Made by a program: the position numbers and the translations under genes. From a virus, in the IMG/VR virus record IMGVR_UViG_3300042298_003217, positions 1 through 40,784 of that record: a stretch of DNA of 40,784 nucleotides; one strand, given 5' to 3'. The notes under the pieces are model-generated. The model did no database searches and was not told the origin of the DNA. It was given only the letters and a program-made list of their open reading frames with translations. Positions 7,971-18,566 of this stretch are shown here, piece after piece; positions within the stretch are counted from its first letter, which is position 1, and each line of letters opens with the position of its first letter.

Positions 7971-10900
7971 TTAACATTGTCCTAAGTCATTTATAGTCCA
8001 ATTATAATTTGTTATTATTTGTGTTCTTGACGTTTGTGAACTTCCTGATAAATAACACTGTTGTACATCTAATGTCACGCCACTTTGGAGTACTAACCCG
8101 TCCCAACCTACAAGTAATTCTCTATAGTTAGATGAACTAAAATTCATAGATGTTGTAGATGATAATATTAAAGCCATGTTTGAAACATTTGAAACATCCC
8201 AAACACCGATGTCTTGATTGAATAGTGTTGCATCAAAAAACATTCTTTCCATATCCGTTACATTTGACACATCCCAATTTCCAATATTTCTGTTAAATTT
8301 AGTTCCATTAAACATTCCAAACATATTAGTACAAGCAGATGTTGTCCAACCACTAATTGAATTATTACCGCCATTGTCGTAATTAGTGGCACCTCTAAAC
8401 ATATATTGCATGTTTGTAACATTTAAAACATTCCAATTTCCGATATTTTGATTGAATAATGTTATCCCTTCAAACATGCTACCCATATCTGTTACATTTG
8501 ACACATCCCAATTTCCGATATTTTGATTGAATGATGTTAAATAAAACATACTATTCATATCCGTAACATTTGACACATCCCAACCACTTAAAGGTTGATT
8601 GAATAGTGTTGCCTCAATAAACATACTATTCATATTTGTTACATTTGAAACATTCCATCCACTTAATGGTTGATTAAATGATGATGCGTAACCAAACATA
8701 TTACTCATATTTGTAACACCTGAAACATTCCAATTTCCAATAGGTTGATCAAATGATGTTGCCCCATAAAACATATTACTCATATTTGTAACACCTGAAA
8801 CATTCCAACCACCGATGTTTTGGTTGAATGATGATGCTAAATCAAACATATTACTCATATTTGTTACACTTGAAACGTCCCAACTATTCATATTGTTAAC
8901 TGTTGTTATTGACGAACAACCGGCAAACATACTTTGAGTTGAAGTAATCCCACTTAAATTAAGTGTGTCTGTAACTCCAGTTAATACAAGATTTGTACAA
9001 TTAGCGAACATAGTCGCGTTTGAATTTCCTTCACCTATTAATGACCCGAAACTTAATATTTCTTTAATTGATGCGGCATATCCTGAGGCGTAATTACCGA
9101 AATCCCAACCCTCAATTTGTCCTGTTATTGTAACAGTGTATTCACCATTTGAGCCATAAATGTGAGATCCATCAGAATAATCATCTAATGTTGTTATATT
9201 ACCGTCACCCCAATTTATTGTTCCTGAATAAATACCAGTTGGAGATAATGGTAATACCAATAAACTAAATGGATTTGATACATCCCAAATAGAGACAAAT
9301 GAAGGTGTTGCAGATTGAGTTTCAGTAGGTGTTGGCGTAGGTGTTGTAGTTTCAGTAGGAGTAGGTGTTGTAGATATAGAACCAGTTGGAGTTACTGTTG
9401 GCGTAGGTGTTGTAGGTGTTGTAGATATAGAACCAGTTGGAGTTGCTGTTGGCGTAGGTGTTGTAGATATAGAACCAGTTGGAGTTGCTGTTGGCGTAGG
9501 TGTTGTAGATATAGAACCAGTTGGAGTTGCTGTTGGCGTAGGTATTGTAGTTTCAGTAGGAGTAGGTGTTGTAGGTGTTGTAGATATAGAACCAGTTGGA
9601 GTTGCTGTTGGCGTAGGTGTTGTAGATATAGAACCAGTTGGAGTTGCTGTTGGCGTAGGTATTGTAGTTTCAGTAGGAGTAGGTGTAATAGGGCACCCGG
9701 TCCAAGAATTAATATTAGAAACCATTGTTATAAAAGCAATTGGTCTTGTATTAATTATCGAATAAGGTGGAGTTCCATTTGTATCAAAGAACAGATCTCT
9801 ATTCGTTAAATTTAATTGGGTGATATTATTTGAATAAGATAAAGATAAATATGAAGGTACGTTTTCAACATTCTGAGGTGATTTTCTTATGAAATATTTT
9901 TTAGAATTTGAAACACTGTTTTGGAAACTTATACTATTAGTGATCGCGGTATATGTACCTCCTGTTATATCTCCTGTTGTTTGTAAAACATTAACTGTAT
10001 AATTACCTAAAGCCCCAGATCTTGAACCTCTCATAGCAAAACCAAGTAAGTAATTATTTGCCCCCAGTCCTGCTTGTGTGGTATCACCAACAATAAATGG
10101 TGAACCAAATTGTCCCAAAGTTGATCCTGTAAATTGGTTGAATGTTGTAGGTCCATATGTTGTGGCGCCCGATACTCCATTCATAACATTTAAATAATCT
10201 TCTTCACTTACTTCTAAATAACCATTTACAATTGCCCCTAAATAAGCTGTCTTACCAGTAGAAGATAAAGAGTTGTATATTGAATCATTTTCAAAACATA
10301 ATGGTGTTTGAGTTGGTGTTGGAGTTTTTGTATTTGTAGGTGTATTTGTAGGTGTTTTTGTAATTGTAGGTGTATTTGTTGGAGTTACCGTTGGTGTTAC
10401 TGTTCTAGTTGGTGTTACTGTTCTAGTTGGTGTGGGTGTTTTTGTTTTTGTAGGTGTATTTGTTGGAGTTTTTGTAGGAGTTGGCGTTATAGGTGTAGCT
10501 GTAGGAGTTGGCGTTATAGGTGTAGCCGTATTTGTAGGCGTATTTGTTGGAGTTTTTGTAGGAGTTGGAGTTGGTCTTGGTGAAGGACAAGGATTACAAC
10601 CATAATTAGTTGAACAATTTTTTATTTCTGGTCCCCAAACTTCTCCATAGTAACCAGTTCCACCTGACATATAAGGAACAAAACATGTACCATTATCATT
10701 AATACCAAATCCTGAATAAACCCATCCATTAGGTGAGCTTAAAGCGCTTAAAGGTACTTTAGCGGATATTCTTCTTATTGGTTGACAACAAGATTCAAAT
10801 TTATAATTAATAAGTTGCGGTTTTGGTTGACCTTGAAACTCCACATTTGAATAATTCACATATGTAAGTCCTGTTGATGATCCAGAAACACCTGTAAATG

Positions 10901-13900
10901 AAATTTGATTATAGTTTAATCCGCTAAATTCTAAATCATTTATAGTAACCACTGTTTCACCTGTGATACTACCCGCACTTATCGTTAAACCTGTTGGTAC
11001 CAAATATTCTGTTCCATCATTTTTGTATAAAATATTGGTGAATGTTATTGTTAAATCTTCCGCTAATACAGACGTTGCAGAAAAACTATAATTTGCTATG
11101 GTTGACCCTGATTCGTAATATACTCCAAATAAAATTTCAATTGGATTTGAGCAAAGACCCACAAAATCATCAATGAATAACCAATTATATGTATTATATA
11201 TATAATCTCTTGCCTGATAAGCAGGACAAGGAGAATCTGAGAATATCAAACCATTTGCACCAAAATTAACATTGTCTTTTAAAGTTAATCCTGACCAAGC
11301 AATTAAAGTATTATCATAGTTTTCTTGTGATAAACCAGTGTTATTTAACATCAATGTCGCTATTGTGACTTCAGACATATTCCAACCGCTAAATGAATGA
11401 TTATAACTAATTGCATTGTTAAATGTTCCAGTCATATCAAAAACATTTGAAACATCCCAATTTCCAATATTCTGAGTGAAAGCGGTTGCCCCATTAAATA
11501 CATATCTTAATTGGAATAGATTAGTGGTATTCCATCCACCAATTGATGGATCTCCACCATTATTAAATGAACCGGCCTCTGAAAACATTTGATCGATATA
11601 TTCTACAGAGGATAAATCCCAATTACCAATATTTTGATTAAATGCTAAAGCATAATTGAACATATTGGTCATGTCAATAACATTAGAAACTACCCAAGAA
11701 TTTAATGGTTGATTAAATACTAAAGCACTTTCAAACATAGAATTCATATTAACGACACTAGACACATTCCAATTATTAATTGACGAACTACCATTATTAT
11801 TGAATGATGCCGCATCTTTAAATACAAAAGTCATTCCTGTTACATTTGATACATCCCATCCTCCAATATTTTGGTTGAATGTGGATTGTCTAAACATCTC
11901 ACTTATATCTTTGAAATTTGAAGTGTTCCAATTATCCAAAGGTTGATCGTAATTTGTGAATGCAAACATTCCATTTACCATTTCAAATGATGATGTGTTA
12001 CTTCCCCATCCATTTAAATTTTGAGTAAATGCACTATCCCCATAAAACATTCCACTAACATCTGTTACATTAGATACATTCCATCCACTTATTGAAGAAT
12101 CTCCATTATTATTAAATGAAATGGCTCCGTTAAACATGTCTTTTAATGAAGTTACTTGAGAAACATCCCAAGAACCGATATTTTGATTAAATAAATCCGC
12201 ATCATGGAATAATCCTTCCATAGTTTGAACATTAGATGTTTTACCACTCCAATTTTCAAGATTTATATTAAATAAAATTGCGCCATTAAACATGTTTTTC
12301 AAACTAATGGAATTTGAAATATCCCAACTTGATATATCTTGTGTAAATGATGCCGCGTTTCTAAATGTTGATTCAAAATTTGTTACTTGCGATACATCCC
12401 AATTATTAATAGAAGAATTTCCACCATTATTAAATGAGCTTGCTCCATCAAACATATAAGATAAATCAGTAACACCTGAAACAACCCAACTACCTATATT
12501 TTGGTTAAATCCTGATGCTCCTTGGAAACATCCCGCAATTGATGTTACATTTTTTGTATCCCAACTACTAATATCTTGATTGAATGGTGTATTTGCAAAA
12601 GTGTAACTTAAATCAACCACATTTGTTATATCCCAATTTCCAATAGAAGAATTTCCACCATTGTTAAATGAGATTGCCCCATTAAACATGTTATTTAAAC
12701 TTATAACCGAAGAAATATCCCAACTACTAATATCTTGATTGAATGATTCGTTAGCAAAGAATACCCCTTCCATATTAATAATATTTGACGTGTTCCAAGA
12801 ATTTAAAGGTTGGTTAAATGCCGAATCACTGAAAACATAACTAATATCAGTTACATTTGAAATGTCCCAATTATTAATAGAAGAATTTCCACCATTGTTA
12901 AATGAGATTGCCCCGTTAAACATGTATTGTAAATTATTAACAGATGAGATATCCCAACTTCCAATATTTTGATTAAATTCGGTAGCTTCTATAAACATAC
13001 CTCCCATATCTGTAACATTTGATACAACCCAACTACTAATATCTTGATTAAATGATGAAGCATATGCAAACATATTTGTCATAACTTGACAATTTGAAAC
13101 ATCCCAATTATTAATAGAAGAATTTCCACCATTATTAAAGTTAGATGAAGATTCAAATAATCCCAACATATCAGTAACACCTGATACATTCCAATTTCCA
13201 ATATCTTGGTTAAATTGACTTGCACCATTAAACATATAACTCATATTTTGTACATCAGATAAGTCCCAATTTTCACCATTGAATATAACACCTATTGAAG
13301 AACAATCTTTAAACATTCCTTCGAGACTCGTTATACCTGTCAATATTAATGTATCTGTGGTCGCTGATAAACTAAGATTTGTACAACCTTCAAACATGTA
13401 TTCATTTGAATTGTTTAATCCTCTTAATTTACCCCAACTTTTAATTTCTAATAAATTGTCTTTATAATCAGGATTTTCACTAAAACTAAATCCTTCAATG
13501 TCACCAAGTATATAAATTTGATATACCCCAGATACCGCATAATCATGCGTTCTATTTTCATATGTATTGGCCGATATAGAACCATCACCCCAATAAATTG
13601 TTCCGGTGTAAGTACCACCTGAAACATATGGTAATGTTATTGGGGATTCCGCCAACCATAAACCTAATAACCCACCAGGTTCTAAAGCCAATGTTGGTGT
13701 TGGTGTAACAGTTGGTGTTTGAGTAGGTGTTTCGGTATTAGTAGGTGTTGGTGTTTGAGTAGGTGTTTCGGTAGGTGTTACTGTTTCAGTTGGAGTATTG
13801 GTTGTTGTTACGGTAGGTGTTGGTGTAACAGTAGGCGTAACAGTAGGTGTTGGAGGTATTTTAGGTGGAGGATTAACACAACATGGGAATCCTGAAACAT

Positions 13901-14288
13901 AACATGTTTCATATTCAAGTTCATCTGCAATAAATGATTCTTGAACATTTATATAAAGTTTTTCTCTTATAGGTATGATTAAATTACCTTCATCACTCTT
14001 AATTAAAAATTGGCCTTCATATCTACCTACCTTACTGGTATCTCTATTTGTAAATTGATAATAAATATAATATTCAGGTTCCGCATTTGGATCATCAAAT
14101 GTTTTTTCAACAAAACCCGCAGGACGAGAAGTTATCTTTGGGATTCCTGTTTCGATATCTACCATTGAAAAAAATAGAGCTGAAACTTCAATCAAGTCCA
14201 TTAATTTGTTATAATCACTTCTCCCATCACGTACCACCTGAATTTTAAGGAGTGGTAACGTGGCGTTTTTCTTGATATCAAAATTCAT
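7971..14288 (-). CDS. Giant tail-fibre/adhesin: BppU-like N-terminus, PKD-like caps, two BspA/DUF285 arrays, Thr/Pro linkers (2,105 aa)
   Basis: Residues 1-135 ([18 protein letters not shown], then [14 protein letters not shown]) resemble the BppU-type baseplate-anchoring domain, so a virion location is likely. Three Thr/Pro linkers lie at about 144-201, 1232-1330 and 1533-1661. A PKD-like unit with the motif YWGDGS (about 206-263) leads into about 25 BspA-like DUF285 repeats (about 296-980; consensus [20 protein letters not shown]). A second PKD-like unit (INWGDGN, about 1669-1732) leads into about 10 more repeats (about 1759-2046). Both arrays end in the usual cap with YNW. Other regions are unrecognised beta domains with paired Cys. 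It probably binds host surface polymers. A glycosyltransferase cassette lies immediately upstream. The start is ATG 14288. Confidence 0.75.
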   Translation of the reverse strand: MNFDIKKNATLPLLKIQVVRDGRSDYNKLMDLIEVSALFFSMVDIETGIPKITSRPAGFVEKTFDDPNAEPEYYIYYQFTNRDTSKVGRYEGQFLIKSDEGNLIIPIREKLYINVQESFIADELEYETCYVSGFPCCVNPPPKIPPTPTVTPTVTPTPTVTTTNTPTETVTPTETPTQTPTPTNTETPTQTPTVTPTPTLALEPGGLLGLWLAESPITLPYVSGGTYTGTIYWGDGSISANTYENRTHDYAVSGVYQIYILGDIEGFSFSENPDYKDNLLEIKSWGKLRGLNNSNEYMFEGCTNLSLSATTDTLILTGITSLEGMFKDCSSIGVIFNGENWDLSDVQNMSYMFNGASQFNQDIGNWNVSGVTDMLGLFESSSNFNNGGNSSINNWDVSNCQVMTNMFAYASSFNQDISSWVVSNVTDMGGMFIEATEFNQNIGSWDISSVNNLQYMFNGAISFNNGGNSSINNWDISNVTDISYVFSDSAFNQPLNSWNTSNIINMEGVFFANESFNQDISSWDISSVISLNNMFNGAISFNNGGNSSIGNWDITNVVDLSYTFANTPFNQDISSWDTKNVTSIAGCFQGASGFNQNIGSWVVSGVTDLSYMFDGASSFNNGGNSSINNWDVSQVTNFESTFRNAASFTQDISSWDISNSISLKNMFNGAILFNINLENWSGKTSNVQTMEGLFHDADLFNQNIGSWDVSQVTSLKDMFNGAISFNNNGDSSISGWNVSNVTDVSGMFYGDSAFTQNLNGWGSNTSSFEMVNGMFAFTNYDQPLDNWNTSNFKDISEMFRQSTFNQNIGGWDVSNVTGMTFVFKDAASFNNNGSSSINNWNVSSVVNMNSMFESALVFNQPLNSWVVSNVIDMTNMFNYALAFNQNIGNWDLSSVEYIDQMFSEAGSFNNGGDPSIGGWNTTNLFQLRYVFNGATAFTQNIGNWDVSNVFDMTGTFNNAISYNHSFSGWNMSEVTIATLMLNNTGLSQENYDNTLIAWSGLTLKDNVNFGANGLIFSDSPCPAYQARDYIYNTYNWLFIDDFVGLCSNPIEILFGVYYESGSTIANYSFSATSVLAEDLTITFTNILYKNDGTEYLVPTGLTISAGSITGETVVTINDLEFSGLNYNQISFTGVSGSSTGLTYVNYSNVEFQGQPKPQLINYKFESCCQPIRRISAKVPLSALSSPNGWVYSGFGINDNGTCFVPYMSGGTGYYGEVWGPEIKNCSTNYGCNPCPSPRPTPTPTKTPTNTPTNTATPITPTPTATPITPTPTKTPTNTPTKTKTPTPTRTVTPTRTVTPTVTPTNTPTITKTPTNTPTNTKTPTPTQTPLCFENDSIYNSLSSTGKTAYLGAIVNGYLEVSEEDYLNVMNGVSGATTYGPTTFNQFTGSTLGQFGSPFIVGDTTQAGLGANNYLLGFAMRGSRSGALGNYTVNVLQTTGDITGGTYTAITNSISFQNSVSNSKKYFIRKSPQNVENVPSYLSLSYSNNITQLNLTNRDLFFDTNGTPPYSIINTRPIAFITMVSNINSWTGCPITPTPTETTIPTPTATPTGSISTTPTPTATPTGSISTTPTTPTPTETTIPTPTATPTGSISTTPTPTATPTGSISTTPTPTATPTGSISTTPTTPTPTVTPTGSISTTPTPTETTTPTPTPTETQSATPSFVSIWDVSNPFSLLVLPLSPTGIYSGTINWGDGNITTLDDYSDGSHIYGSNGEYTVTITGQIEGWDFGNYASGYAASIKEILSFGSLIGEGNSNATMFANCTNLVLTGVTDTLNLSGITSTQSMFAGCSSITTVNNMNSWDVSSVTNMSNMFDLASSFNQNIGGWNVSGVTNMSNMFYGATSFDQPIGNWNVSGVTNMSNMFGYASSFNQPLSGWNVSNVTNMNSMFIEATLFNQPLSGWDVSNVTDMNSMFYLTSFNQNIGNWDVSNVTDMGSMFEGITLFNQNIGNWNVLNVTNMQYMFRGATNYDNGGNNSISGWTTSACTNMFGMFNGTKFNRNIGNWDVSNVTDMERMFFDATLFNQDIGVWDVSNVSNMALILSSTTSMNFSSSNYRELLVGWDGLVLQSGVTLDVQQCYLSGSSQTSRTQIITNYNWTINDLGQC
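9305..9690. repeat. Thr/Pro linker-coding tract with 42-base units and a 117-base tandem duplication
   Basis: This tract codes for Thr/Pro linker 3 of the 2,105-residue fibre. The 14-residue unit [14 protein letters not shown] (42 bases) recurs, and GSISTTP appears six times. At higher order, 9454-9569 and 9571-9686 are identical over 116 bases with a period of 117 (39 codons), so expansion keeps the frame. Confidence 0.9.
10298..10590. repeat. Thr/Pro/Lys linker-coding tract
   Basis: This imperfect tandem tract encodes linker 2 of the 2,105-residue fibre, built from [17 protein letters not shown] and TRTVTP variants. It is less homogenised than linker 3 but has the same alternating Thr-Pro character, with added Lys and Arg. 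Confidence 0.85.
13685..13857. repeat. Thr/Pro linker-coding tract
   Basis: This imperfect tandem tract encodes linker 1 of the 2,105-residue fibre ([20 protein letters not shown] variants). It separates the BppU-like anchor from the first PKD-like unit. Confidence 0.85.
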
Positions 14289-14348
14289 TAAATATTTTTA
14301 CATATAAATACTTGATTTTGATAAAATAAAAACTAATAAAATATTATA

Positions 14349-16283
14349 TTAATTTTCTCTTCTTAATTCCGCTGAATAGTGTTCAAAGCGATTGTGTTCT
14401 ATTGGTGTTAATAATAAAATACTTGGTTTAATTCTACCTTTTATTGTTTCTTGGAAACAATAACTCATTAAAGTTTGTTCGAATGGTCTAGCCCATTTTG
14501 TTTCTAAATAACATTTGTAATTACCTTCTTTGCTTAATACTATAGGCCAGTTTGATAAATAGACCTCACCAGTTATATATGGTAATCCTTTATGTATATG
14601 AATCTCATCAAACTTTGTTCTAGGTGAATTTGGATCTAAACCTTGTACAGGTAATTTAGATTTTTCAGGCCAATGTTTTTGCCGAAATTCTTGCGGCACA
14701 TTATACCAAGAGAATTGCACATCATTAGATCCATAAAATTCTGTAAAACAAATTTTTAAAAAATCAAAATTTTCTTTTTTAATAATCTCCATAGATTTTT
14801 GATATAAACTATCAACGTATCTGTTAAATCCGTTTTTACAAACTTCATCTTTTTTTGGATATAGAGCCATATCATCTTCCCAAAACCAATAATAATCTAA
14901 ATCAGTTTCATTGAAATGTTCAGCAACAAATACTCTACCACCCGTAATCCCAATGTTATCTTTTTTAATGTGTTCAAAGTTATACTCATTACATAACTCA
15001 ATATATCTCGGAGTTGTTGATAAATCGGTTGAATTATCTAATAAAAATTTTCTTGGTTTATTAATAAAATCAGAATCGTACTCTAACATACTTTTAATTA
15101 AAGTTTCAAACTGATTTGGTGAATTAAATGTTATAACATATAAACCAACTTTTGAGGTATTAAGTGATTTTAATTTTTTTAATTCCTCAAAAAAATTAGT
15201 AACAGTTTCATTATCTTTATATGTCGAATATTTGATTTTATTTACATTACATACTTTTTTATAATCTTCATCGTTTTGATTTTCTACCGAATTGTTAATA
15301 AGATATGTTTCAGTACTTTTTAAGAAATCTGGATTATTCTCAGATAGTGTTTTTACCAAATTCTCAAACTGTTGGGAATCTTTAACTTTTATCAAGTATA
15401 ACGATTCGTTTTCATTTTGAATTTCATTCTTGATAACTTTAATTTCTTCGGTTAACACTTTTACATCATCATTTTTTAAATCTTCAAAAAACTTCCATAT
15501 TAAACCATTGTCATCAATTAAAGAATAAGTTATTAATTCAGGATTTCGGTAAGTCATGATTGTAAATAAACTTTCCTCAGTACCCATTAACCCATTATTT
15601 AATGTGTCCATCATTAACGAATAATAAATTGTATTTATCTCACCTAATGAACCTTTTTTTCCTCCAAAAAAACCTGCTCTTGAAACTTTATTAACTTTAT
15701 CTGAATTACAATATTTTTTTATTTCATCATATTTGAAACCATGTATTTCACTTGTTGTTTCATATGGGAAACTTATGAAATGAAAATTTTTAACATATTT
15801 AGGTAATTTATCTAAAACTTTATCATGTGTAAAATAACCAGGATGCACTGTATTTGTTATACCGGCATCAATCCAAAACATATATTCTGAATCAAATTTA
15901 TCCAAAATCATTGCATCGTGTAACAAAAACATTTTGGACATAACAAGCGGATTATACATCTCAAGTTTTGCTTGTGTTGATTCAGATAACCATCCGACTT
16001 GGTTAAACCAATCAGGGTTGGTTCTGATTTTCTGTATTAATTGATAATAATCATTATTTTTAAACCAAGATGAATCTCTTGTTATAAATTGCGTGTTATT
16101 AACAGACCTTCTTTCAAACACAAAGTTTTTAAGTGTTTCATCACCAAAAATTATTAGATTATTATCTAACTTCAAAAGGTCTTCTAATTTATTTAAATAG
16201 TGTTGGAAGTTTCTTGACCATCCGTCTTGTAATTGGTCTCTACCAATATCCCAAAGTCCTGTTACTAATGTTGTTTTATTCAT
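14349..16283 (-). CDS. Two-domain glycosyltransferase: HtrL/YibB-like N-terminus plus GT-A C-terminus (644 aa)
   Basis: The N-terminal domain starts MNKTTLVTGLWDIGRDQ and carries FWIDAGI (D139) and an AGFFGGKKGS segment. This fits the HtrL_YibB family, which is found in surface-polysaccharide loci and has a GT-A-like fold. The C-terminal domain begins around KVGLYVITFNSPNQFETLI and has YYWFWEDDMALYP, an EDD triad in the place of the DxD metal-binding motif of family-2-like glycosyltransferases. I place the start at the ATG at 16283, eight bases after the upstream stop. A longer version to 16316 would need a TTG codon. The gene is the last of three consecutive glycosyltransferase genes and precedes the Thr/Pro-rich fibre. 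The donor sugar and acceptor cannot be told from the sequence. Confidence 0.75.
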   Translation of the reverse strand: MNKTTLVTGLWDIGRDQLQDGWSRNFQHYLNKLEDLLKLDNNLIIFGDETLKNFVFERRSVNNTQFITRDSSWFKNNDYYQLIQKIRTNPDWFNQVGWLSESTQAKLEMYNPLVMSKMFLLHDAMILDKFDSEYMFWIDAGITNTVHPGYFTHDKVLDKLPKYVKNFHFISFPYETTSEIHGFKYDEIKKYCNSDKVNKVSRAGFFGGKKGSLGEINTIYYSLMMDTLNNGLMGTEESLFTIMTYRNPELITYSLIDDNGLIWKFFEDLKNDDVKVLTEEIKVIKNEIQNENESLYLIKVKDSQQFENLVKTLSENNPDFLKSTETYLINNSVENQNDEDYKKVCNVNKIKYSTYKDNETVTNFFEELKKLKSLNTSKVGLYVITFNSPNQFETLIKSMLEYDSDFINKPRKFLLDNSTDLSTTPRYIELCNEYNFEHIKKDNIGITGGRVFVAEHFNETDLDYYWFWEDDMALYPKKDEVCKNGFNRYVDSLYQKSMEIIKKENFDFLKICFTEFYGSNDVQFSWYNVPQEFRQKHWPEKSKLPVQGLDPNSPRTKFDEIHIHKGLPYITGEVYLSNWPIVLSKEGNYKCYLETKWARPFEQTLMSYCFQETIKGRIKPSILLLTPIEHNRFEHYSAELRREN

Positions 16284-16291
16284 TTGTTTAA

Positions 16292-18553
16292 TTATTTTTT
16301 TATAAAACAACCCCAAACTACTTCACACATATTATCATATTCAAATTTTTCAAAATCCAAATATTCAATAATGTCTTGAATGTCTTTGAGTTGTATTTCA
16401 TTCCAATTCCATTTTTTATTTTTGAATTCTTTTTCAAAAATGTCTGAATTTTCTATATAATCGTGAACCATTATTATGTCCCCCTTTTTACAAATCGGAG
16501 CTAATGATTTGAATTCTTTTACTTGATTACCGCCGTCACACATAAAAATATTAACACCTTCAGTATTTAAAAAATCATTTAGGGTTTCTTTAGATTTTTC
16601 AGTTAATTTAAATTTATCGCTCTCGAAAATATTTTCACAAAAGAATTCTATATTATCAGGTAAGTTAGAATTTTTGTTCAAATTTTGACAGTCTTTTATA
16701 TCATAACTCCTAACTTTACTTTCAGTTAAATTTAATTCGTTTAATATATCGGATATAATTAACGTCAATCCCCCGTATTCAGTCCCAATCTCAACAATCC
16801 TTATTGGTTTAACCTTTTCGAATAATGTTTTAAGATTTTCTTTAACATTTGACATTTGTAAAACATACAAATCATTGTAAACAAAACTACCAATAACCTC
16901 TTCGATTATTTCATCTTCACTTGGTTCCAAAATTTTAAAATCTGTTATTATTTCTTGGGTCACTGTATTTCCAAAATAATCCAAAACTCTGTCTTCGTGA
17001 CTAATTTTACAATATTTTGTAAAATTTTCGTTAGGTGTGATACCAATCATTTTCATTTTAGCGTAAATCGATGATGTTCCAAAATAAAGACCATCGTGAT
17101 ACGTGAAAAAGTTTTTGTTTTGTTCGGAAATTTTATCCCAAAAAGAAATAAAATTTTGTAATTTTTCATTATTTTTAAAAAGTACCCTTGTTTCGGCAGG
17201 ATTTGGGGCTAAGTCCATTTCTTCAGTATAAAGACCAACGAATTCTAAATTGATTTTGTCTTGGAAATGTTTATATGTAGTTCTCAATCCTCCGAGTTGT
17301 GGGTTGGCGTGAGAAACAAATGCAACGTCAAAATCTTCTCTACATTTTTTTTCATAACTCAACCTGTCCCACCCATCTATAAAACAGTCACAGTCGTGAA
17401 AATACACATAATCGTATTTCATATATGAAGCAAGTTTTATAGGATATCTTTTCAAGTGCATGTTGAATTTGTTTGCGGATATTATCGGTTCATCGAAGTT
17501 TTTTTCGTAATCAAAAATTTTAACTCTATTAGATGTAAATTGACTGAACCTATCAACTTTGTTTGTGATTAACAAAATATCAAAATCTGTAAAGTTCAAA
17601 TAAGTTTCAATCAAATTTTTAGCGTTGTCAGTATATCTTGTACTATTTTCATTTATTTCTATACTGATAGTAGAAACACAAGTTTTTGGTTTTTTTTCTA
17701 TCTCAAATATATTATAAAAGAAAATTGTTTTTTCACCCAAATTTGACGAATTATCTCTGTCATACCAATCGTCAAATTCTAATGTTATAAAATCTTCTAA
17801 ATTGTTCTGATATAAACAAGACATTATTAACTCTTCATAATATAAATATTTTTCATTTTCCAACAAAGTTGTAAGTAAATCATCAAATTTATTTTTTATT
17901 TTGATAAATGAATTTAAATCACCACCAAAAAAACCACCTATAATATGTTTGGTGTTATTATATTCGTTATAATATTTTGGAGGTACTGTTTGACTCCAAT
18001 AAAATCTTCCAGTATTATTCTTAGAAACAATTAAAAATTTACCGTCGTCTGTGAGTTTATTTATATGTTCCAAATATTTTTTGTTGAATAAGTTGAAGTT
18101 GTAGTGTTTTATGTAAGAATCTCCGAATGAATATTCTTCGGGAAATAAACCTCCGTGTGATAGTCCGGCATCAAACCAATAAACTTTTTCGTAGTCTGAT
18201 AAGTTATCTATATTTTCTAACCAAAAAAATTTGTTATATTGAATTTCATGACATCTATCAATAGTTTTAATCCACTCATAATCTTTTATTAAATCAATTT
18301 TATCATAGTATTTAGAATCTTCTAAATTGAATGGTATCAATTCTAATATATCTCTAGAGATATTATGCTCCTCATAATAAAAATTTTCAAGGTTTGATAA
18401 TTCTTCAGGTGAAGTGAAACATATAAATTTATATGCTTCTAAATTTAATATATTTAATAAACTTAATTTATAATGAGCCTCCCTACTAGGTCTACCTCCG
18501 AATTTAGTCCCCCATAAATTATTATATATTGAGGTTATTATTAAAGTTTTCAT
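16292..18553 (-). CDS. Glycosyltransferase-glycosyltransferase-methyltransferase fusion (753 aa)
   Basis: Three domains can be read. Residues 1-300 form an HtrL/YibB-like domain (MKTLIITSIYNNLWGTKFGG; YWFDAGLSHGGLFP with D128; an IGGFFGGDLNS segment) related to the N-terminus of the 644-residue neighbour. Residues about 305-550 form a second GT-A-like domain with the DxD motif in YFHDCDCFIDGWD near residue 388. Residues about 565-753 resemble a class I SAM-dependent methyltransferase of the cephalosporin-hydroxylase/Methyltransf_24 type (RIVEIGTEYGGLTLIIS as the glycine-rich loop, INIFMCDGG-like acidic strand, DIIMVHDYIE). Together they could add sugar and then cap it by methylation. The start is ATG 18553, 13 bases after the upstream stop. 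Acceptor unknown. Confidence 0.75.
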   Translation of the reverse strand: MKTLIITSIYNNLWGTKFGGRPSREAHYKLSLLNILNLEAYKFICFTSPEELSNLENFYYEEHNISRDILELIPFNLEDSKYYDKIDLIKDYEWIKTIDRCHEIQYNKFFWLENIDNLSDYEKVYWFDAGLSHGGLFPEEYSFGDSYIKHYNFNLFNKKYLEHINKLTDDGKFLIVSKNNTGRFYWSQTVPPKYYNEYNNTKHIIGGFFGGDLNSFIKIKNKFDDLLTTLLENEKYLYYEELIMSCLYQNNLEDFITLEFDDWYDRDNSSNLGEKTIFFYNIFEIEKKPKTCVSTISIEINENSTRYTDNAKNLIETYLNFTDFDILLITNKVDRFSQFTSNRVKIFDYEKNFDEPIISANKFNMHLKRYPIKLASYMKYDYVYFHDCDCFIDGWDRLSYEKKCREDFDVAFVSHANPQLGGLRTTYKHFQDKINLEFVGLYTEEMDLAPNPAETRVLFKNNEKLQNFISFWDKISEQNKNFFTYHDGLYFGTSSIYAKMKMIGITPNENFTKYCKISHEDRVLDYFGNTVTQEIITDFKILEPSEDEIIEEVIGSFVYNDLYVLQMSNVKENLKTLFEKVKPIRIVEIGTEYGGLTLIISDILNELNLTESKVRSYDIKDCQNLNKNSNLPDNIEFFCENIFESDKFKLTEKSKETLNDFLNTEGVNIFMCDGGNQVKEFKSLAPICKKGDIIMVHDYIENSDIFEKEFKNKKWNWNEIQLKDIQDIIEYLDFEKFEYDNMCEVVWGCFIKK

Positions 18554-18566
18554 ATTGAATCAATAA

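Noticed and set aside
8150-8930. Regular spacing of similar short sequences suggesting a CRISPR-like array
   Set aside because: The period of about 72-84 bases encodes DUF285 protein repeats in one open frame. Repeats are degenerate, and spacers are not unique.
9315-9809. Plus-strand reading frame rich in Cys, Arg, Ser and Trp
   Set aside because: It is the complement of the Thr/Pro linker tract in the fibre gene. Its composition follows from the repeat, and there is no independent support.
10308-10583. Plus-strand Cys/Trp-rich reading frame
   Set aside because: It is the antisense shadow of linker 2 of the 2,105-residue fibre, as above.
14303-14310. TATAAATA, the exact T4 late-promoter core, on the plus strand (also at 1659-1666)
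   Set aside because: It points against every gene in the window and is expected by chance in such AT-rich gaps.
16284-16316. Longer N-terminus for the 644-residue glycosyltransferase
   Set aside because: It needs a TTG start and overlaps the upstream gene. The ATG at 16283 starts directly on the family motif. The same reasoning removed TTG extensions at 2873-2884 and 4714-4743.
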